Of a DNA stretch of 27,316 bases, positions 7,628-15,266 are shown one piece after another (positions within the stretch are counted from its first letter, which is position 1; each line of letters starts with the position of its first letter). The DNA is from CAZGSV01 sp964528605. GTDB taxonomy: Bacteria; Armatimonadota; Zipacnadia; CAZGSV01. The translations under genes were made by a program, and so were the position numbers. The stretch lies in NCBI GenBank assembly GCA_964528605.1, contig CAZGSV010000039.1, forward strand, positions 1 through 27,316, read 5' to 3'. The notes beneath the pieces were generated by a model, which saw nothing but the letters and a program-made list of their open reading frames with translations, ran no database searches and was not told where the DNA came from.

Positions 7628-7821
7628 CGGTGACCGATGGCCTTGCTCCGCTCTTCAGCGTCCTGTATTGGCGGCATCCCTGCCGCTGTAGGTCGCCTCT
7701 TGTAGGAACTCGGCCTCTGGTCGCCTCAGGTGACCCGCCTACGGAGAGCGGGCGGCCGCCCCCTGTCGTGTAGGAGCGGCATTCCTGCTTGCCCGCCTGA
7801 GGAGGGGCGCGATGTGCCCGC
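7628..7821. repeat. Repeat-rich spacer with GCGGCA/TGCCGC hairpins
   Basis: GCGGCA TCCC TGCCGC (7671-7686) is a perfect hairpin. A diverged relative, GCGGCATTCCTGCTTG, follows TGTAGGA near 7768. The rest is fragments such as GCCCGCCTGAGGAGGGGCG that also occur near 15230 and 22625. I see no coding sequence here. The remaining gap (7362-7553) shows nothing I can identify. Confidence 0.5.
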
Positions 7822-8277
7822 CTACCTAGAGTGAAACTCCCGGTCTCCCAATAACAACTGAATGTACCCCAACTGGCCATCGTGGTAGGCGAGGTGGTTC
7901 GATGGACGGAAGATGTACTGCCTCAGGGCCATAGTCGCGCCCCAGGGCATCTGCCGCTCCTGCGCCAGCGACTCGGGCGTCACCGCCTCCAGCGTCGCCC
8001 GCAATTCCTCCACCGCCGCCTCGAATTCCCGCTTTGCTTGCTCCGCGTCCTCGGCTGAGGGCGCCGGCTCGAAGGGCGCTCGCGGCTCTTCTCCCCGGAC
8101 ATAGGCTGCCTGCCGGCGCGTGACCACAGCGCACTGCTTTACTATCTGCGCCGCGCTCGTCCCTGCCTGCGGAAAAGTCCGCGTCCTGTCCGCAGGCGGG
8201 ATCGCCTCAAAACCCCGAAGCAACTGCGCCGCGTAGTACTCCAATGCCTCAATCGCTCCCTGAATGGTCTCCGACAT
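7822..8277 (-). CDS. DinB-like four-helix-bundle protein, one metal-site His absent
   Basis: 151 residues, normal for DinB/YfiT-like proteins, which form four-helix bundles with a three-His metal site and include thiol-dependent transferases and many uncharacterised members. The C-terminal motif NHLAYHDGQLGYIQLLLGD (H128, H132) is typical. The first helix normally supplies a His after a sequence like 'SIGELVNH'; here the corresponding stretch SAAQIVKQCAVVTRR has no His but a Cys (C49). The metal site may therefore be changed or lost. ATG 8277 has AGGGGG 8-9 bases upstream. It is divergent from gamma-glutamyltransferase, and 517 bases of repeats separate it from mscS. Confidence 0.8.
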   Translation of the reverse strand: MSETIQGAIEALEYYAAQLLRGFEAIPPADRTRTFPQAGTSAAQIVKQCAVVTRRQAAYVRGEEPRAPFEPAPSAEDAEQAKREFEAAVEELRATLEAVTPESLAQERQMPWGATMALRQYIFRPSNHLAYHDGQLGYIQLLLGDREFHSR

Positions 8278-8487
8278 CGTGCATTCCCCCTTATGGAATG
8301 GGCTGCTCCGGCCTACCTCGCAAAGAACGGGCGAGTTCCTCCGTCATCTGGACGATGCTCTCGCGCGCCTGCTCGACCACGTGATCCTGAGCATTCGATT
8401 ATTGGCGGCGTAGCCCGTGTGGTCAAACGGCCCTTGGCCATCTCGTCGCCCGGGTGTAACCTTTGCCGAACTGCAACCAACCTTTGC

Positions 8488-8504
8488 GGAGGTAAACCAT
8501 CGTG
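8488..8504 (+). promoter_or_regulatory. Ribosome binding site deciding the ggt start
   Basis: GGAGG at 8488-8492 precedes GTG 8502 by 9 bases. No competing ATG lies close by. The 224-base divergent gap 8278-8501 otherwise shows only a weak TTGGCC-17-TAACCT promoter match (8434-8462). Confidence 0.65.
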
Positions 8505-10079
8505 CCCGAGAGCGATTTCAGCGCACTAGGCCGCGCGCCCGTTCTGGGCAGGCACGGCTGCGTCGCCACTAGCCAGGTTCCCGCCTCCCTGGTCGCTATT
8601 GAGGTTCTGCGCGGCGGCGGCAACGCCGTGGACGCCGCCATCGCCGCGTCCGCTATCCTCAACGTCGTCGAGCCCCACAACAGCCATCTCGGCGGCGACG
8701 CCTTCGCGCTCATCTATCTCGCCAAGGAGAACCGCGTCGTGGCCATCAACGGCAGTGGCGCCGCGCCTGCCGCCGCCACGCTGGACAAGTTCGGACGAGG
8801 CGTGCCGAGCGACGGTTTGCTGACAGCCACCATCCCAGGCGAAGTTGACCTATGGGACACCGCGCTCACGCGCTTCGGCACCAGACCGCTCTCGGAACTG
8901 CTTCAGCCCGCCATCGCCCTCGCGCGCGAGGGCTTTCCGCTCTCGCCGCGCTCCGCTGCTTCCCTGGCTGACCACCGCGACGTGCTGGCCCGGTATCCCA
9001 GCAGCGCCAAGTTCTTCCTTTCGCAAGAGCCGCGCATGGGAGTCATCCGCCGGCAGCCCGAGTTGGCGGACACCTTGGAGCGCATCGCGGCGGGGGGGCG
9101 CGATGAGTTCTATTGCGGCGAGACCGCCCTGCGCATCGTCCGTTTCTGCCAAGCCAATGGGGGCCTGTTCACCGAAGAGGACCTCGCCCAGCACCACAGC
9201 GAAGTTCTCGAGCCCATCGCCACCACCTACCGCGGCTACCAGCTCTGCGAGCAGCCTCCCGTTTCGCAGGGCATAATCCTCCTGGAGGCGCTTAACATCG
9301 TCGAGAACTTCGACCTCGCCTCGCTTGACCCCCGCGATCCCCAAGTCGTCCACCTGCTGGTGGAAGCCATCAAACTCGGCTTCGCGGACAAACGCGCCTA
9401 CGCCGGCGACCCGCGCCTGGTTGCTTACCCCTTCGGCAAGATCGTGAGCAAGGACTTCGCCGCGGCCCGCGCGCGTGATATCTCGGCCACTCGGGCCATG
9501 GCGGCGGCCGCGTCTGGCCGCCTCTCCGACACCACTTACTTCTGCACCGCCGATAAGGAGGGCAACGCCGTCTCCTACATCCAGAGCGTCTTCCAAGGCT
9601 TCGGTTCCCGCGTGGTCGTCGAAGGCACCGGCATTCTGCTGAACAACCGCATGGCCGGCTTCGACCTCGACCCGGCAAGCCCGAACTGCCTCGCCCCGCG
9701 CAAGCGCCCGATCCATACGCTCAATACCTACATGGTCCTGCGCGACGGGCGCCCCTACCTGGTGGGCGGCACCCCCGGCGGCGACAAACAGGTACAGACC
9801 AACCTCCAAGTCATCACCGCTATGATTGACTTCGGCCTGGACGTGCAAGAGGCCATCGAACTGCCTAAGTGGGGGCACGGGGGGGGCGTCACGCTTTGGG
9901 TCGAGCCACATATGCCTGCTGCCACCGGGCGTGGCCTGCGCGAACGCGGACATGACCTCCGGCTATTCGGCCCTTGGGGGCAGGGATGCGCGGTGCAACT
10001 GATTCGCGTGGATCGCGACAACGACGTCTTCGTCGCCGGTTCGGACCGCCGCGCCGACGGCTGCGCCCTGGGCATTTGA
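8502..10079 (+). CDS. Gamma-glutamyltransferase family Ntn-hydrolase
   Basis: 525 residues, the usual length. The family opens glutathione-type gamma-glutamyl bonds by hydrolysis or transpeptidation and self-cleaves before a catalytic Thr. Seen here: GGNAVDAAIAASAILNVVEP (N-terminal signature), NGSGAAPAAAT, DTTYFCTADKEGNAVSYIQS with the nucleophile expected at T344, LLNNRMAGF, and GGTPGGDKQVQTNLQVI (the PGG oxyanion segment). Two departures from E. coli GGT are SHLGGDAFALIY where GGT has SGIGGGGF, and DTTYF for TTHY. Both are common in GGT-like proteins whose substrates are not glutathione. No N-terminal signal peptide is visible, so a cytoplasmic location is likely, unlike classical periplasmic GGT. 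The gene stands alone; its 3' end is 49 bases from a convergent gene. Confidence 0.9.
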   Translation: MPESDFSALGRAPVLGRHGCVATSQVPASLVAIEVLRGGGNAVDAAIAASAILNVVEPHNSHLGGDAFALIYLAKENRVVAINGSGAAPAAATLDKFGRGVPSDGLLTATIPGEVDLWDTALTRFGTRPLSELLQPAIALAREGFPLSPRSAASLADHRDVLARYPSSAKFFLSQEPRMGVIRRQPELADTLERIAAGGRDEFYCGETALRIVRFCQANGGLFTEEDLAQHHSEVLEPIATTYRGYQLCEQPPVSQGIILLEALNIVENFDLASLDPRDPQVVHLLVEAIKLGFADKRAYAGDPRLVAYPFGKIVSKDFAAARARDISATRAMAAAASGRLSDTTYFCTADKEGNAVSYIQSVFQGFGSRVVVEGTGILLNNRMAGFDLDPASPNCLAPRKRPIHTLNTYMVLRDGRPYLVGGTPGGDKQVQTNLQVITAMIDFGLDVQEAIELPKWGHGGGVTLWVEPHMPAATGRGLRERGHDLRLFGPWGQGCAVQLIRVDRDNDVFVAGSDRRADGCALGI

Positions 10080-10090
10080 CCTTCCGAATA

Positions 10091-10121
10091 CGCCTCGCAG
10101 CAGTCGCCTGCGGCGGAGGCG
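10091..10121. terminator. GC-rich hairpin between convergent genes
   Basis: CGCCTC-GCAG...CTGC-(4-base bulge)-GAGGCG in the 49-base gap after ggt. There is no U-tract on either strand, so termination activity is only a guess from position. Confidence 0.3.
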
Positions 10122-10128
10122 CGCGGGC

Positions 10129-11685
10129 TCAACGAGTATGCGGCGCGCTGACCGGCGTCGCGCTGGGTGCCGTCTGGTCGCCCGCGGGCTCCAGCCCGAA
10201 CCTCATCGGCTCCTGACGCAGCACGTAGCCCTCGGGTATGGGCAACACGGCCAGTGTCTGCCCGGAGGGAAGGGGGAATGGCTGCAGCGCCTTGGGGTCG
10301 CTCGCGAACTGCGGCGTCTTGAAGTCGAAAACGACGGCGCGTCGCGCGTGCCGTTGCGGGTCCGTGAGGCCCGGACCGAAGAACCGCACGCCCCGCTCGA
10401 ACTCCGCATCCACCACCCGGTAGCCGCGCAGATAGTAGCGCGCGTGCGCCGCCAGATCATCGGCCAGGATCACGGTCTCGGCAGGCGGAAACCCCCTCTT
10501 GATCGTTGCTATCCGTTCCCTAAGCACCGCATTCTTGGCCAGCAGCACCGGCCATGCCAGCCCCTCCGACTTGGTCAGGTACGCGTACGCCCCCCACTCG
10601 GCGAACAGCACCCAAAGCACAGCGGCTGCAATGGTCGTGGCCTTAGCCCTGTCCGATGCGGGCCGGCGGCGAGTCAACGCCTTTGCGACGCCCCCGGCGG
10701 CCCAAGTGGCCCCGGCGCCCGCCAGCAACGCGAAGCCGGGCAGGTACGAGAGCGCGTAGCCCGGTGAGGTCGAATGTACCAGCAGCCTGAACAGGAAAGA
10801 GGGAGCGATCCACAGCGCCAAAAAGAGGGTGCGCTCTGTTCCCTCGGCTGACCGCCGCCTGGCGCCCTGCACGCCGCTTACGAGCAGGTACGCTGCGATT
10901 ACAATCAGCGCCGGCCCGAGCGCCTGCCACATCCAGTCCCCCATCAAGTGAAAGGCCGTCCATTCGCCGGGCAGGTTCACGTGCACCGAGGCCTCGTGCC
11001 GCAGGCCTGCGTTGTACTCGCTGACGATCTTCAGGTAGGTGGCCGGCCCGCCCGAGAGGTACATGTTGGGCAGCAGCCAGGTGAGGCACGCCCCCCCCGC
11101 GAGGGCCGCTCCGAGCAGGATACGCTTCAGCCCTTGCCGGCGAACACAGTAGAGCCAGAGGGGCGCCGCGAACAAGGCCGTCCACGCGCGAAAGCCTCCT
11201 GCCAGCCCAATGACCAGCGCCGAAACGTAGGCGCCGCCCCGCCTCCCCTTGAGCGCCCACCAGCATGCCAAGCCTATCACCGCCACCAGCGCTCCATCGG
11301 GCGCGTACGACAGCGCCACATCGCCATAGAACCACATCAGCGGCGAGAACAGCGCCACCACCCCAGCGCCGATGCCCGTGGGAACGTCGAACATCCTCCG
11401 GCCCAAGGCGTACAGCGCCGCGGCCGTCAGGCCCGCCGCCAGTGCGCCCAGGATCAAGAAGCCCCGGTTGTAGTCCTGCCCCGGGCTGAGCCACTTGCCC
11501 AGGTAGACGTAGAACAGATAGCCGGGCGGATGTGGCTGGCCCAGCCTGAGGTCATAGCGCTCCGCGGCCCGGGCGAACAGGAAGGAGTCGTGGTCGTACA
11601 AGAGCGGACTGCCCAGAGGCAGCCGCGTCGCCGCTCCGGCCGCAAAGAGTACCAACAGGATCAGCCACTCACGTCTGCGCTGCAT
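10129..11685 (-). CDS. GT-C fold polytopic glycosyltransferase-like membrane protein
   Basis: 518 residues with about ten membrane segments and a C-terminal soluble domain (about 370-518). The N terminus has PLLYDHDSFLFARAAERYDL...QPHPPGYLFYVYLGKW. An acidic D-x-D pair (D31, D33) in the first extracytoplasmic loop, followed by HPPG(Y), is typical of GT-C enzymes (ArnT/PMT/DUF2723-like) that use polyprenyl-phosphate sugars. The loop VSEYNAGLRHEASVHVNLPGEWTAFHLMGDW resembles substrate-binding loops of such proteins. The C-terminal part (ETVILADDLAAHARYYLRGYRVVD) is alpha/beta-like. ATG 11685 has GAGG 6 bases upstream. Donor and acceptor are unknown. It is a second GT-C-type protein in this window, unrelated in sequence to the TPR one. 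Confidence 0.78.
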   Translation of the reverse strand: MQRRREWLILLVLFAAGAATRLPLGSPLLYDHDSFLFARAAERYDLRLGQPHPPGYLFYVYLGKWLSPGQDYNRGFLILGALAAGLTAAALYALGRRMFDVPTGIGAGVVALFSPLMWFYGDVALSYAPDGALVAVIGLACWWALKGRRGGAYVSALVIGLAGGFRAWTALFAAPLWLYCVRRQGLKRILLGAALAGGACLTWLLPNMYLSGGPATYLKIVSEYNAGLRHEASVHVNLPGEWTAFHLMGDWMWQALGPALIVIAAYLLVSGVQGARRRSAEGTERTLFLALWIAPSFLFRLLVHSTSPGYALSYLPGFALLAGAGATWAAGGVAKALTRRRPASDRAKATTIAAAVLWVLFAEWGAYAYLTKSEGLAWPVLLAKNAVLRERIATIKRGFPPAETVILADDLAAHARYYLRGYRVVDAEFERGVRFFGPGLTDPQRHARRAVVFDFKTPQFASDPKALQPFPLPSGQTLAVLPIPEGYVLRQEPMRFGLEPAGDQTAPSATPVSAPHTR

Positions 11686-11856
11686 GAGAACCTCGCCTCG
11701 CGCCTACGCCGCAAGCGCCCGCAGTTTACTACGCGCCCCACCGCCTCCCCAACTCAGCCGCTGTTGCAGCCGGCCGCACGCTGTGGCAAAGTGCGCTCTT
11801 GCAGAAGGATGCCGCATCTCTTTGGGGCGATGATCTCCCCTCGGCGTCCACCTCAC

Positions 11857-11873
11857 GGAGGCAACGCGACGTG
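11857..11873 (+). promoter_or_regulatory. Ribosome binding site setting the start of the unknown gene
   Basis: GGAGG at 11857-11861 precedes GTG 11871 by 9 bases. An in-frame ATG at 11799 has no such site. The divergent gap 11686-11870 shows no convincing promoter. Confidence 0.65.
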
Positions 11874-12734
11874 GCCGTAGCGCGTATCTGGACGAGCGAA
11901 CTCAATATCGCGGTGGCGGACAATGAGCCGTTCGATGGTCACCGTGCCGGCTATCACGGCCTGGTCATGCTCAAGCACCAGTCGCGCGAGGAAAGCCTCT
12001 TCGTTCCCTCCTTCTGCGGCACCTGGTTCGAGTTCGTCGTGGACGGCCAGCACCTGGAGGACGAGTGGTACTTCGAGCCCTCGCGCGCCGTCTGCCGGCT
12101 CAACACCCTTTCCTCGCGCTCGGTCTCCCTCTACTGGCCGGAACTCCCCATGTGGGGCGTGGAGGCGGTCGTCGTTTACGAAGCCGTGGAGCCGCACTAC
12201 ATTGACCTCCGCCTTTCGTTCACCGCCAAGCGGCCGGTCGCCAAGACGCCCTTCCTCGGGTTCTTCTTCGCCAGTTACATCAACCACCCGGAGGACCCCG
12301 CCATCTACTTCTACGGCGAGGACCGAGCCTCAGGCGTCGGCGGCATCACGCGCGCTTGCTCCCCGCGCCACGGCGTGGAGAGTACCTTCCGCTACGCCGG
12401 CGCCAGCCTCAAAGCCCCGTTCTCCAAGGCCATAGACCTTAAGTGGATGTACGCCTCCTTCTCCAAGATAGTCTTCACCGAGCCGTTCTTCTTTGGCTAC
12501 TGGCGCGACCTGGTCTACGCCACCATGTTCGCCTCCAAGGAGCGCGTCTGGTTCACCCACTCGCCCACCGGCGGCGGCCAGGGCTGCCCCGCCTGGGACT
12601 TCCTGCTCTTCGTGCCCAATCACAACCCCAACACCACCTACGAGTTCCGGGCCCGGCTGATGTTGTGTGCCAGAATGGAGGCGCACGAGGTCAGGCGGCG
12701 CTACGAGCAGTGGAAGGGCAGCCTCGGGCATTAG
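11871..12734 (+). CDS. Unrecognised conserved-looking protein, operonic with a PHP phosphoesterase gene
   Basis: 287 residues, no family I can name. No signal peptide or membrane segment is seen. The sequence alternates short hydrophobic strands and is rich in aromatics (FFFGYWRDLVYATMF, EWYFEP, LYWPELPMWGVEAVVVYEAVEPHYIDLRLSF), suggesting an all-beta sandwich such as the galactose-mutarotase type, but that is a guess from composition. Possible functional spots are YHGLVMLKHQSREESLFVP and GGGQGCPAWDFLLFVPNHNP. The C terminus (RMEAHEVRRRYEQWKGSLGH) is helical. The frame is real: ribosome binding site at 11857, codon pattern like its neighbours, and only 16 bases before the PHP gene's start. 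Linkage to a PHP protein suggests a shared small-molecule or sugar-related role. Confidence 0.75.
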   Translation: MAVARIWTSELNIAVADNEPFDGHRAGYHGLVMLKHQSREESLFVPSFCGTWFEFVVDGQHLEDEWYFEPSRAVCRLNTLSSRSVSLYWPELPMWGVEAVVVYEAVEPHYIDLRLSFTAKRPVAKTPFLGFFFASYINHPEDPAIYFYGEDRASGVGGITRACSPRHGVESTFRYAGASLKAPFSKAIDLKWMYASFSKIVFTEPFFFGYWRDLVYATMFASKERVWFTHSPTGGGQGCPAWDFLLFVPNHNPNTTYEFRARLMLCARMEAHEVRRRYEQWKGSLGH

Positions 12735-12735
12735 G

Positions 12736-12753
12736 AAAGGAGCAGTCAACTTG
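12736..12753 (+). promoter_or_regulatory. Ribosome binding site for the TTG start of the PHP gene
   Basis: AAAGGAG at 12736-12742 begins 2 bases after the upstream stop codon and precedes TTG 12751 by 8 bases. This indicates co-transcription and rejects the upstream ATG at 12667, which lies inside the preceding gene. Confidence 0.75.
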
Positions 12754-13629
12754 GTCAATCCCTTCGAGATTCCCGGCCAGTGGTACAAGGCCAACCTGCA
12801 CGCCCATTCGACCAATTCGGACGGTTGGCTCTCGCCCCAGCACGTTATCCGCGCCTACCGCGCGGGCGGCTATCAGATCCTGGCCTTGACCGACCACTGG
12901 AAGGTGACCCACGTACGGGGCAAACCGGAGGAGGGCTTCCTTTACCTGCAAGGCGTCGAGTTGGACGGCGGCCGCACCGCCGTGGGCAACTACCACCTCG
13001 TCGGCATCGGCGTGGAGGAGCAGCCCGAGCGCGAGAAACTACCCAGCGCCCAAGAGCAGATTGACTGGATCAAGGCCCAGAACGGCATCGCCTTCATCGC
13101 CCACCCGTACTGGTCCGGCCTCACCGCCGAGGACCTGCTCGCCCTGCACGGCTACGCCGGCATCGAACTCTACAACACGGGATGCGATATCGAGATCTGT
13201 CGCGGCTTCTCCTTCGTCCATTGGGACGACTTGCTCTCGCGCGGACGCCTCGCCTCCGGCATTGCGGTTGACGACGGCCACCGCCCCACCTTCGACATGC
13301 TCCAAGGTTGGACCATGATCAAGGCGCTCGACCTCACCGAGAGCGCCGTGCTCGAGGCCTTGCGCAATGGCGCCTGCTACGCTTCCACCGGCCCCAAGAT
13401 CTTCGATCTGCAAATGTACGAGAACAGGATCTACTGCACCTGCTCGCCCGCGCGGCGCATCTCCCTAGTCTCCAATCCCACCAGGGGCCACGTTGCCCTG
13501 GCCCGTCTGGGCGAGCGACTCACCGACGCGGAGTTCTCGCTGCCGGCCGACTGCAGCTACGTGCGCATCCAGATTGAGGATGAGTACGGCCGGATAGCCT
13601 GGGGCCCCCCCCTATTCCCGGAGCGCTGA
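12751..13629 (+). CDS. PHP-domain metal-dependent phosphoesterase
   Basis: 292 residues. PHP motifs are in order: NLHAHSTNSDG (H17, H19, D24), LALTDHWKV (D48, H49), LQGVELDG (E70), NYHLVGIG (H82), FIAHPYWSG (H118) and IAVDDGHRP (D174, D175, H177). This is a full trinuclear metal site as in stand-alone PHP phosphoesterases (histidinol-phosphatase-like, nucleoside 3',5'-bisphosphate or oligoribonucleotide hydrolases). The last 80 residues (from about 210) form a non-PHP beta-rich tail: GPKIFDLQMYENRIYCTCSPARRISLVSNPTRGHV. This tail occurs on PHP proteins of unknown substrate. The start is TTG 12751. It is convergent with the Clp1-like kinase gene, with only 15 bases between stops. Confidence 0.9.
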   Translation: MVNPFEIPGQWYKANLHAHSTNSDGWLSPQHVIRAYRAGGYQILALTDHWKVTHVRGKPEEGFLYLQGVELDGGRTAVGNYHLVGIGVEEQPEREKLPSAQEQIDWIKAQNGIAFIAHPYWSGLTAEDLLALHGYAGIELYNTGCDIEICRGFSFVHWDDLLSRGRLASGIAVDDGHRPTFDMLQGWTMIKALDLTESAVLEALRNGACYASTGPKIFDLQMYENRIYCTCSPARRISLVSNPTRGHVALARLGERLTDAEFSLPADCSYVRIQIEDEYGRIAWGPPLFPER

Positions 13630-13644
13630 ACGCGCCGCTCCTGC

Positions 13645-14604
13645 CTACTCGCCAAACACCTCCACCCGCGCCGTCTCCTCGCCGCTGCGATTCAGGGTCA
13701 TCAGGCCCAGCTGAATGGTCTCGAACTCGTCAGGCCCCACGGGCGAGAAGATCTCCGCCCGCCCGCCGGAGGCCTCCAGCACGGTGAGTAACCCCAGGCC
13801 GCGCAACTGGGTGCGAGCGTCTCGCAGCCCTACCAGCAGCCCGGGATAGCGGAGCAAGGCCTGCTGGAAGAGCGCCGCTCGATCCGCGTCGGTAAGCGGC
13901 AAGCCGTCCCGCGGAAGCCACATCTCGAACGCGGGCAGCCCGCCGGTGCAGATGCGTTTCTCGGCCAGCCCCAGAAGGTAAGCGCTGGCCTTGCTGAAGT
14001 AGCGCGCGAACTTGGCGCGGCGGCGCTCTCGCCTCTGCTCGCGCGAGCGCACCGCAACCGCAGCCGGGCATTCCAGCCGCCACACCTGATCGTCGGCGCA
14101 GGGCCCAGCCTGCACTATGGTCTCCGCCTCCCGGCCCCGCTGAATGAGCACAATCGCGGCGGGTTGCAGCGCCGCCACCTTGGCCTGCTTCAGTTCCACC
14201 GCCGCCGGCCCGCGGATGTACCCCGTGGTGTCCACCAGCAGCGCGTCACTGCGCGCGGCGCGCAGCACTGACGTCACCCGGCAGATGCCGGCCAGACATT
14301 GGAGCGCCGCCCCCCTGGGCGACACCGCGCCCACGAAAAACGTCGCCAAAGTCTGCTGCTCCTTGCTCTCCGGCCCTCCCCAGCGCAACCCGAAGATGGT
14401 CCCGGGCACGCCGAACTGCGACTGCCCAATGTCGCCGTCCACCAGGGCGGGCACCTTCCCCGCCGTCCTGAGGCGTTCCACCGCCAGCCGGCAAAACGTG
14501 CTCTTCCCCGTGTCCGTTCCCCCCAACACCAGATAGCACCCGCCGGAAGAGACTATCCGGTCGAGCGCCTCGGCCCACGATGGCGGAACCTCAATCGCTG
14601 CCAA
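13645..14604 (-). CDS. Clp1/Grc3-like polynucleotide 5'-hydroxyl kinase-family P-loop protein
   Basis: 319 residues. P-loop GGTDTGKST (28-36), then LVDGDIGQSQFGVPGTI (54-70, the D.D.GQ motif that is the hallmark of Clp1/Grc3/Nol9 kinases), VSPRG near 95, LLVDTTGYIRG (122-132, Walker B-like), and a lid-like VAVRSREQRRERRRAKFARYF (184-203). The R/K-rich lid ending in YF resembles archaeal RNA 5'-OH kinases. Those enzymes phosphorylate RNA or DNA 5' ends using ATP. The C-terminal 110 residues form a small domain with TQLRGLGLLTVLEASGGRAEIFSPV. The bacterial role is unknown; RNA repair or tRNA/rRNA processing is an inference. The start is TTG 14604 behind GGGGGTGG. It is divergent from the next gene by 71 bases. 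Confidence 0.85.
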   Translation of the reverse strand: MAAIEVPPSWAEALDRIVSSGGCYLVLGGTDTGKSTFCRLAVERLRTAGKVPALVDGDIGQSQFGVPGTIFGLRWGGPESKEQQTLATFFVGAVSPRGAALQCLAGICRVTSVLRAARSDALLVDTTGYIRGPAAVELKQAKVAALQPAAIVLIQRGREAETIVQAGPCADDQVWRLECPAAVAVRSREQRRERRRAKFARYFSKASAYLLGLAEKRICTGGLPAFEMWLPRDGLPLTDADRAALFQQALLRYPGLLVGLRDARTQLRGLGLLTVLEASGGRAEIFSPVGPDEFETIQLGLMTLNRSGEETARVEVFGE

Positions 14605-14631
14605 CCTGTCACCACCCCCGCGGCAAAGAAG

Positions 14632-14659
14632 TTACGACGAACACCGAAAGTAGTAAAAT
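14632..14659 (+). promoter_or_regulatory. Weak candidate promoter
   Basis: TTACGA, 16-base spacer, TAAAAT. The predicted start point (about 14666) is almost at the ribosome binding site of the next gene (14667-14670), so either the leader is very short or translation starts at the upstream ATG 14658. Low confidence. Confidence 0.3.
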
Positions 14660-14675
14660 GCGCGCCGAGGTGCCT

Positions 14676-15140
14676 ATGGCCTACCGCACGGCAGTCCGCA
14701 AGCGCAACCTAGTCGTGCTGATCACCTTGCTGGTGAGCGGCCTCGCTCTGTTCCTCTACTGGTGGCAAACTCACGCGCGCTCCGAGCAAGAGGCCATCCG
14801 GCGGGTGCTCGCCGCCATGGAGCAGGCCGCCGAGCGCAGGCAGCCCTATGCCTTCATGCGCCACATCTCCGACCGGTACCTCGACGAGGACGGCAACAAC
14901 AAGCGCATGGTGGGCCAACTGGTCTTCGGGGCCAGCCGCACCCGCGAGCCCTTCGAAGTGGTCGTTAACAGCCCACAGATCGACGTCACCGGCAAGTCGG
15001 CCATGGTGAAGACCACTGTGGAAGTGATCGCCGGCTCCAGACAGGAGTACCGAGTGCCCATCGTCATCCGCTTCGAGAAGGAACTGCTGGGAGGATGGAT
15101 GGTGGTCTGGTCCGAGGGCTGGCAAGGCACGACCGGCTAG
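14676..15140 (+). CDS. Small single-pass membrane protein with NTF2-like-looking soluble domain
   Basis: 154 residues. A basic start (AYRTAVRKRN) is followed by one membrane helix (about 12-30), then EQEAIRRVLAAMEQAAERRQPYAFMRHISDRYLDEDGNNKRMV. The helix-rich start and the later strands (EVVVNSPQIDVTGKSAMVKTTVEVIAG, YRVPIVIRFEKELLGGWMVVWSEGW) follow the layout of NTF2-like/SnoaL domains, a fold guess only. The soluble part would face outward by the positive-inside rule. GAGG at 14667-14670 supports ATG 14676; ATG 14658 in frame is an alternative that adds six residues. No specific function can be named. Confidence 0.7.
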   Translation: MAYRTAVRKRNLVVLITLLVSGLALFLYWWQTHARSEQEAIRRVLAAMEQAAERRQPYAFMRHISDRYLDEDGNNKRMVGQLVFGASRTREPFEVVVNSPQIDVTGKSAMVKTTVEVIAGSRQEYRVPIVIRFEKELLGGWMVVWSEGWQGTTG

Positions 15141-15186
15141 CCCTCTGGCGTACTCCGCGTCTCTCCGCACGCGCCTAGGCGTAGGG

Positions 15187-15260
15187 GCCCCGACCTGGCC
15201 GGGGGTCCCCCTTTCGTAGGGGCGAGCCGCCCGGTTTACCCGCCGAAGGAGGGCTCGCCC
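15187..15260. terminator. Hairpins between convergent genes
   Basis: GGGCGAGCC/GGCTCGCCC (15220-15228 and 15252-15260) enclose a CCCGCCGAAGGAGG loop. A second GC-rich inverted segment lies at 15187-15210. Both are in the 126-base gap between two convergent stops. The GTAGGGGCGAG head resembles other dispersed repeats. There is no strong U-tract. Confidence 0.4.
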
Positions 15261-15266
15261 GCCCTC

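Noticed and set aside
7465..7773. Open frames across the gap between the DinB-like gene and mscS
   Set aside because: They run through stem-loop copies 5 and 6, have no ribosome binding site and no protein-like pattern.
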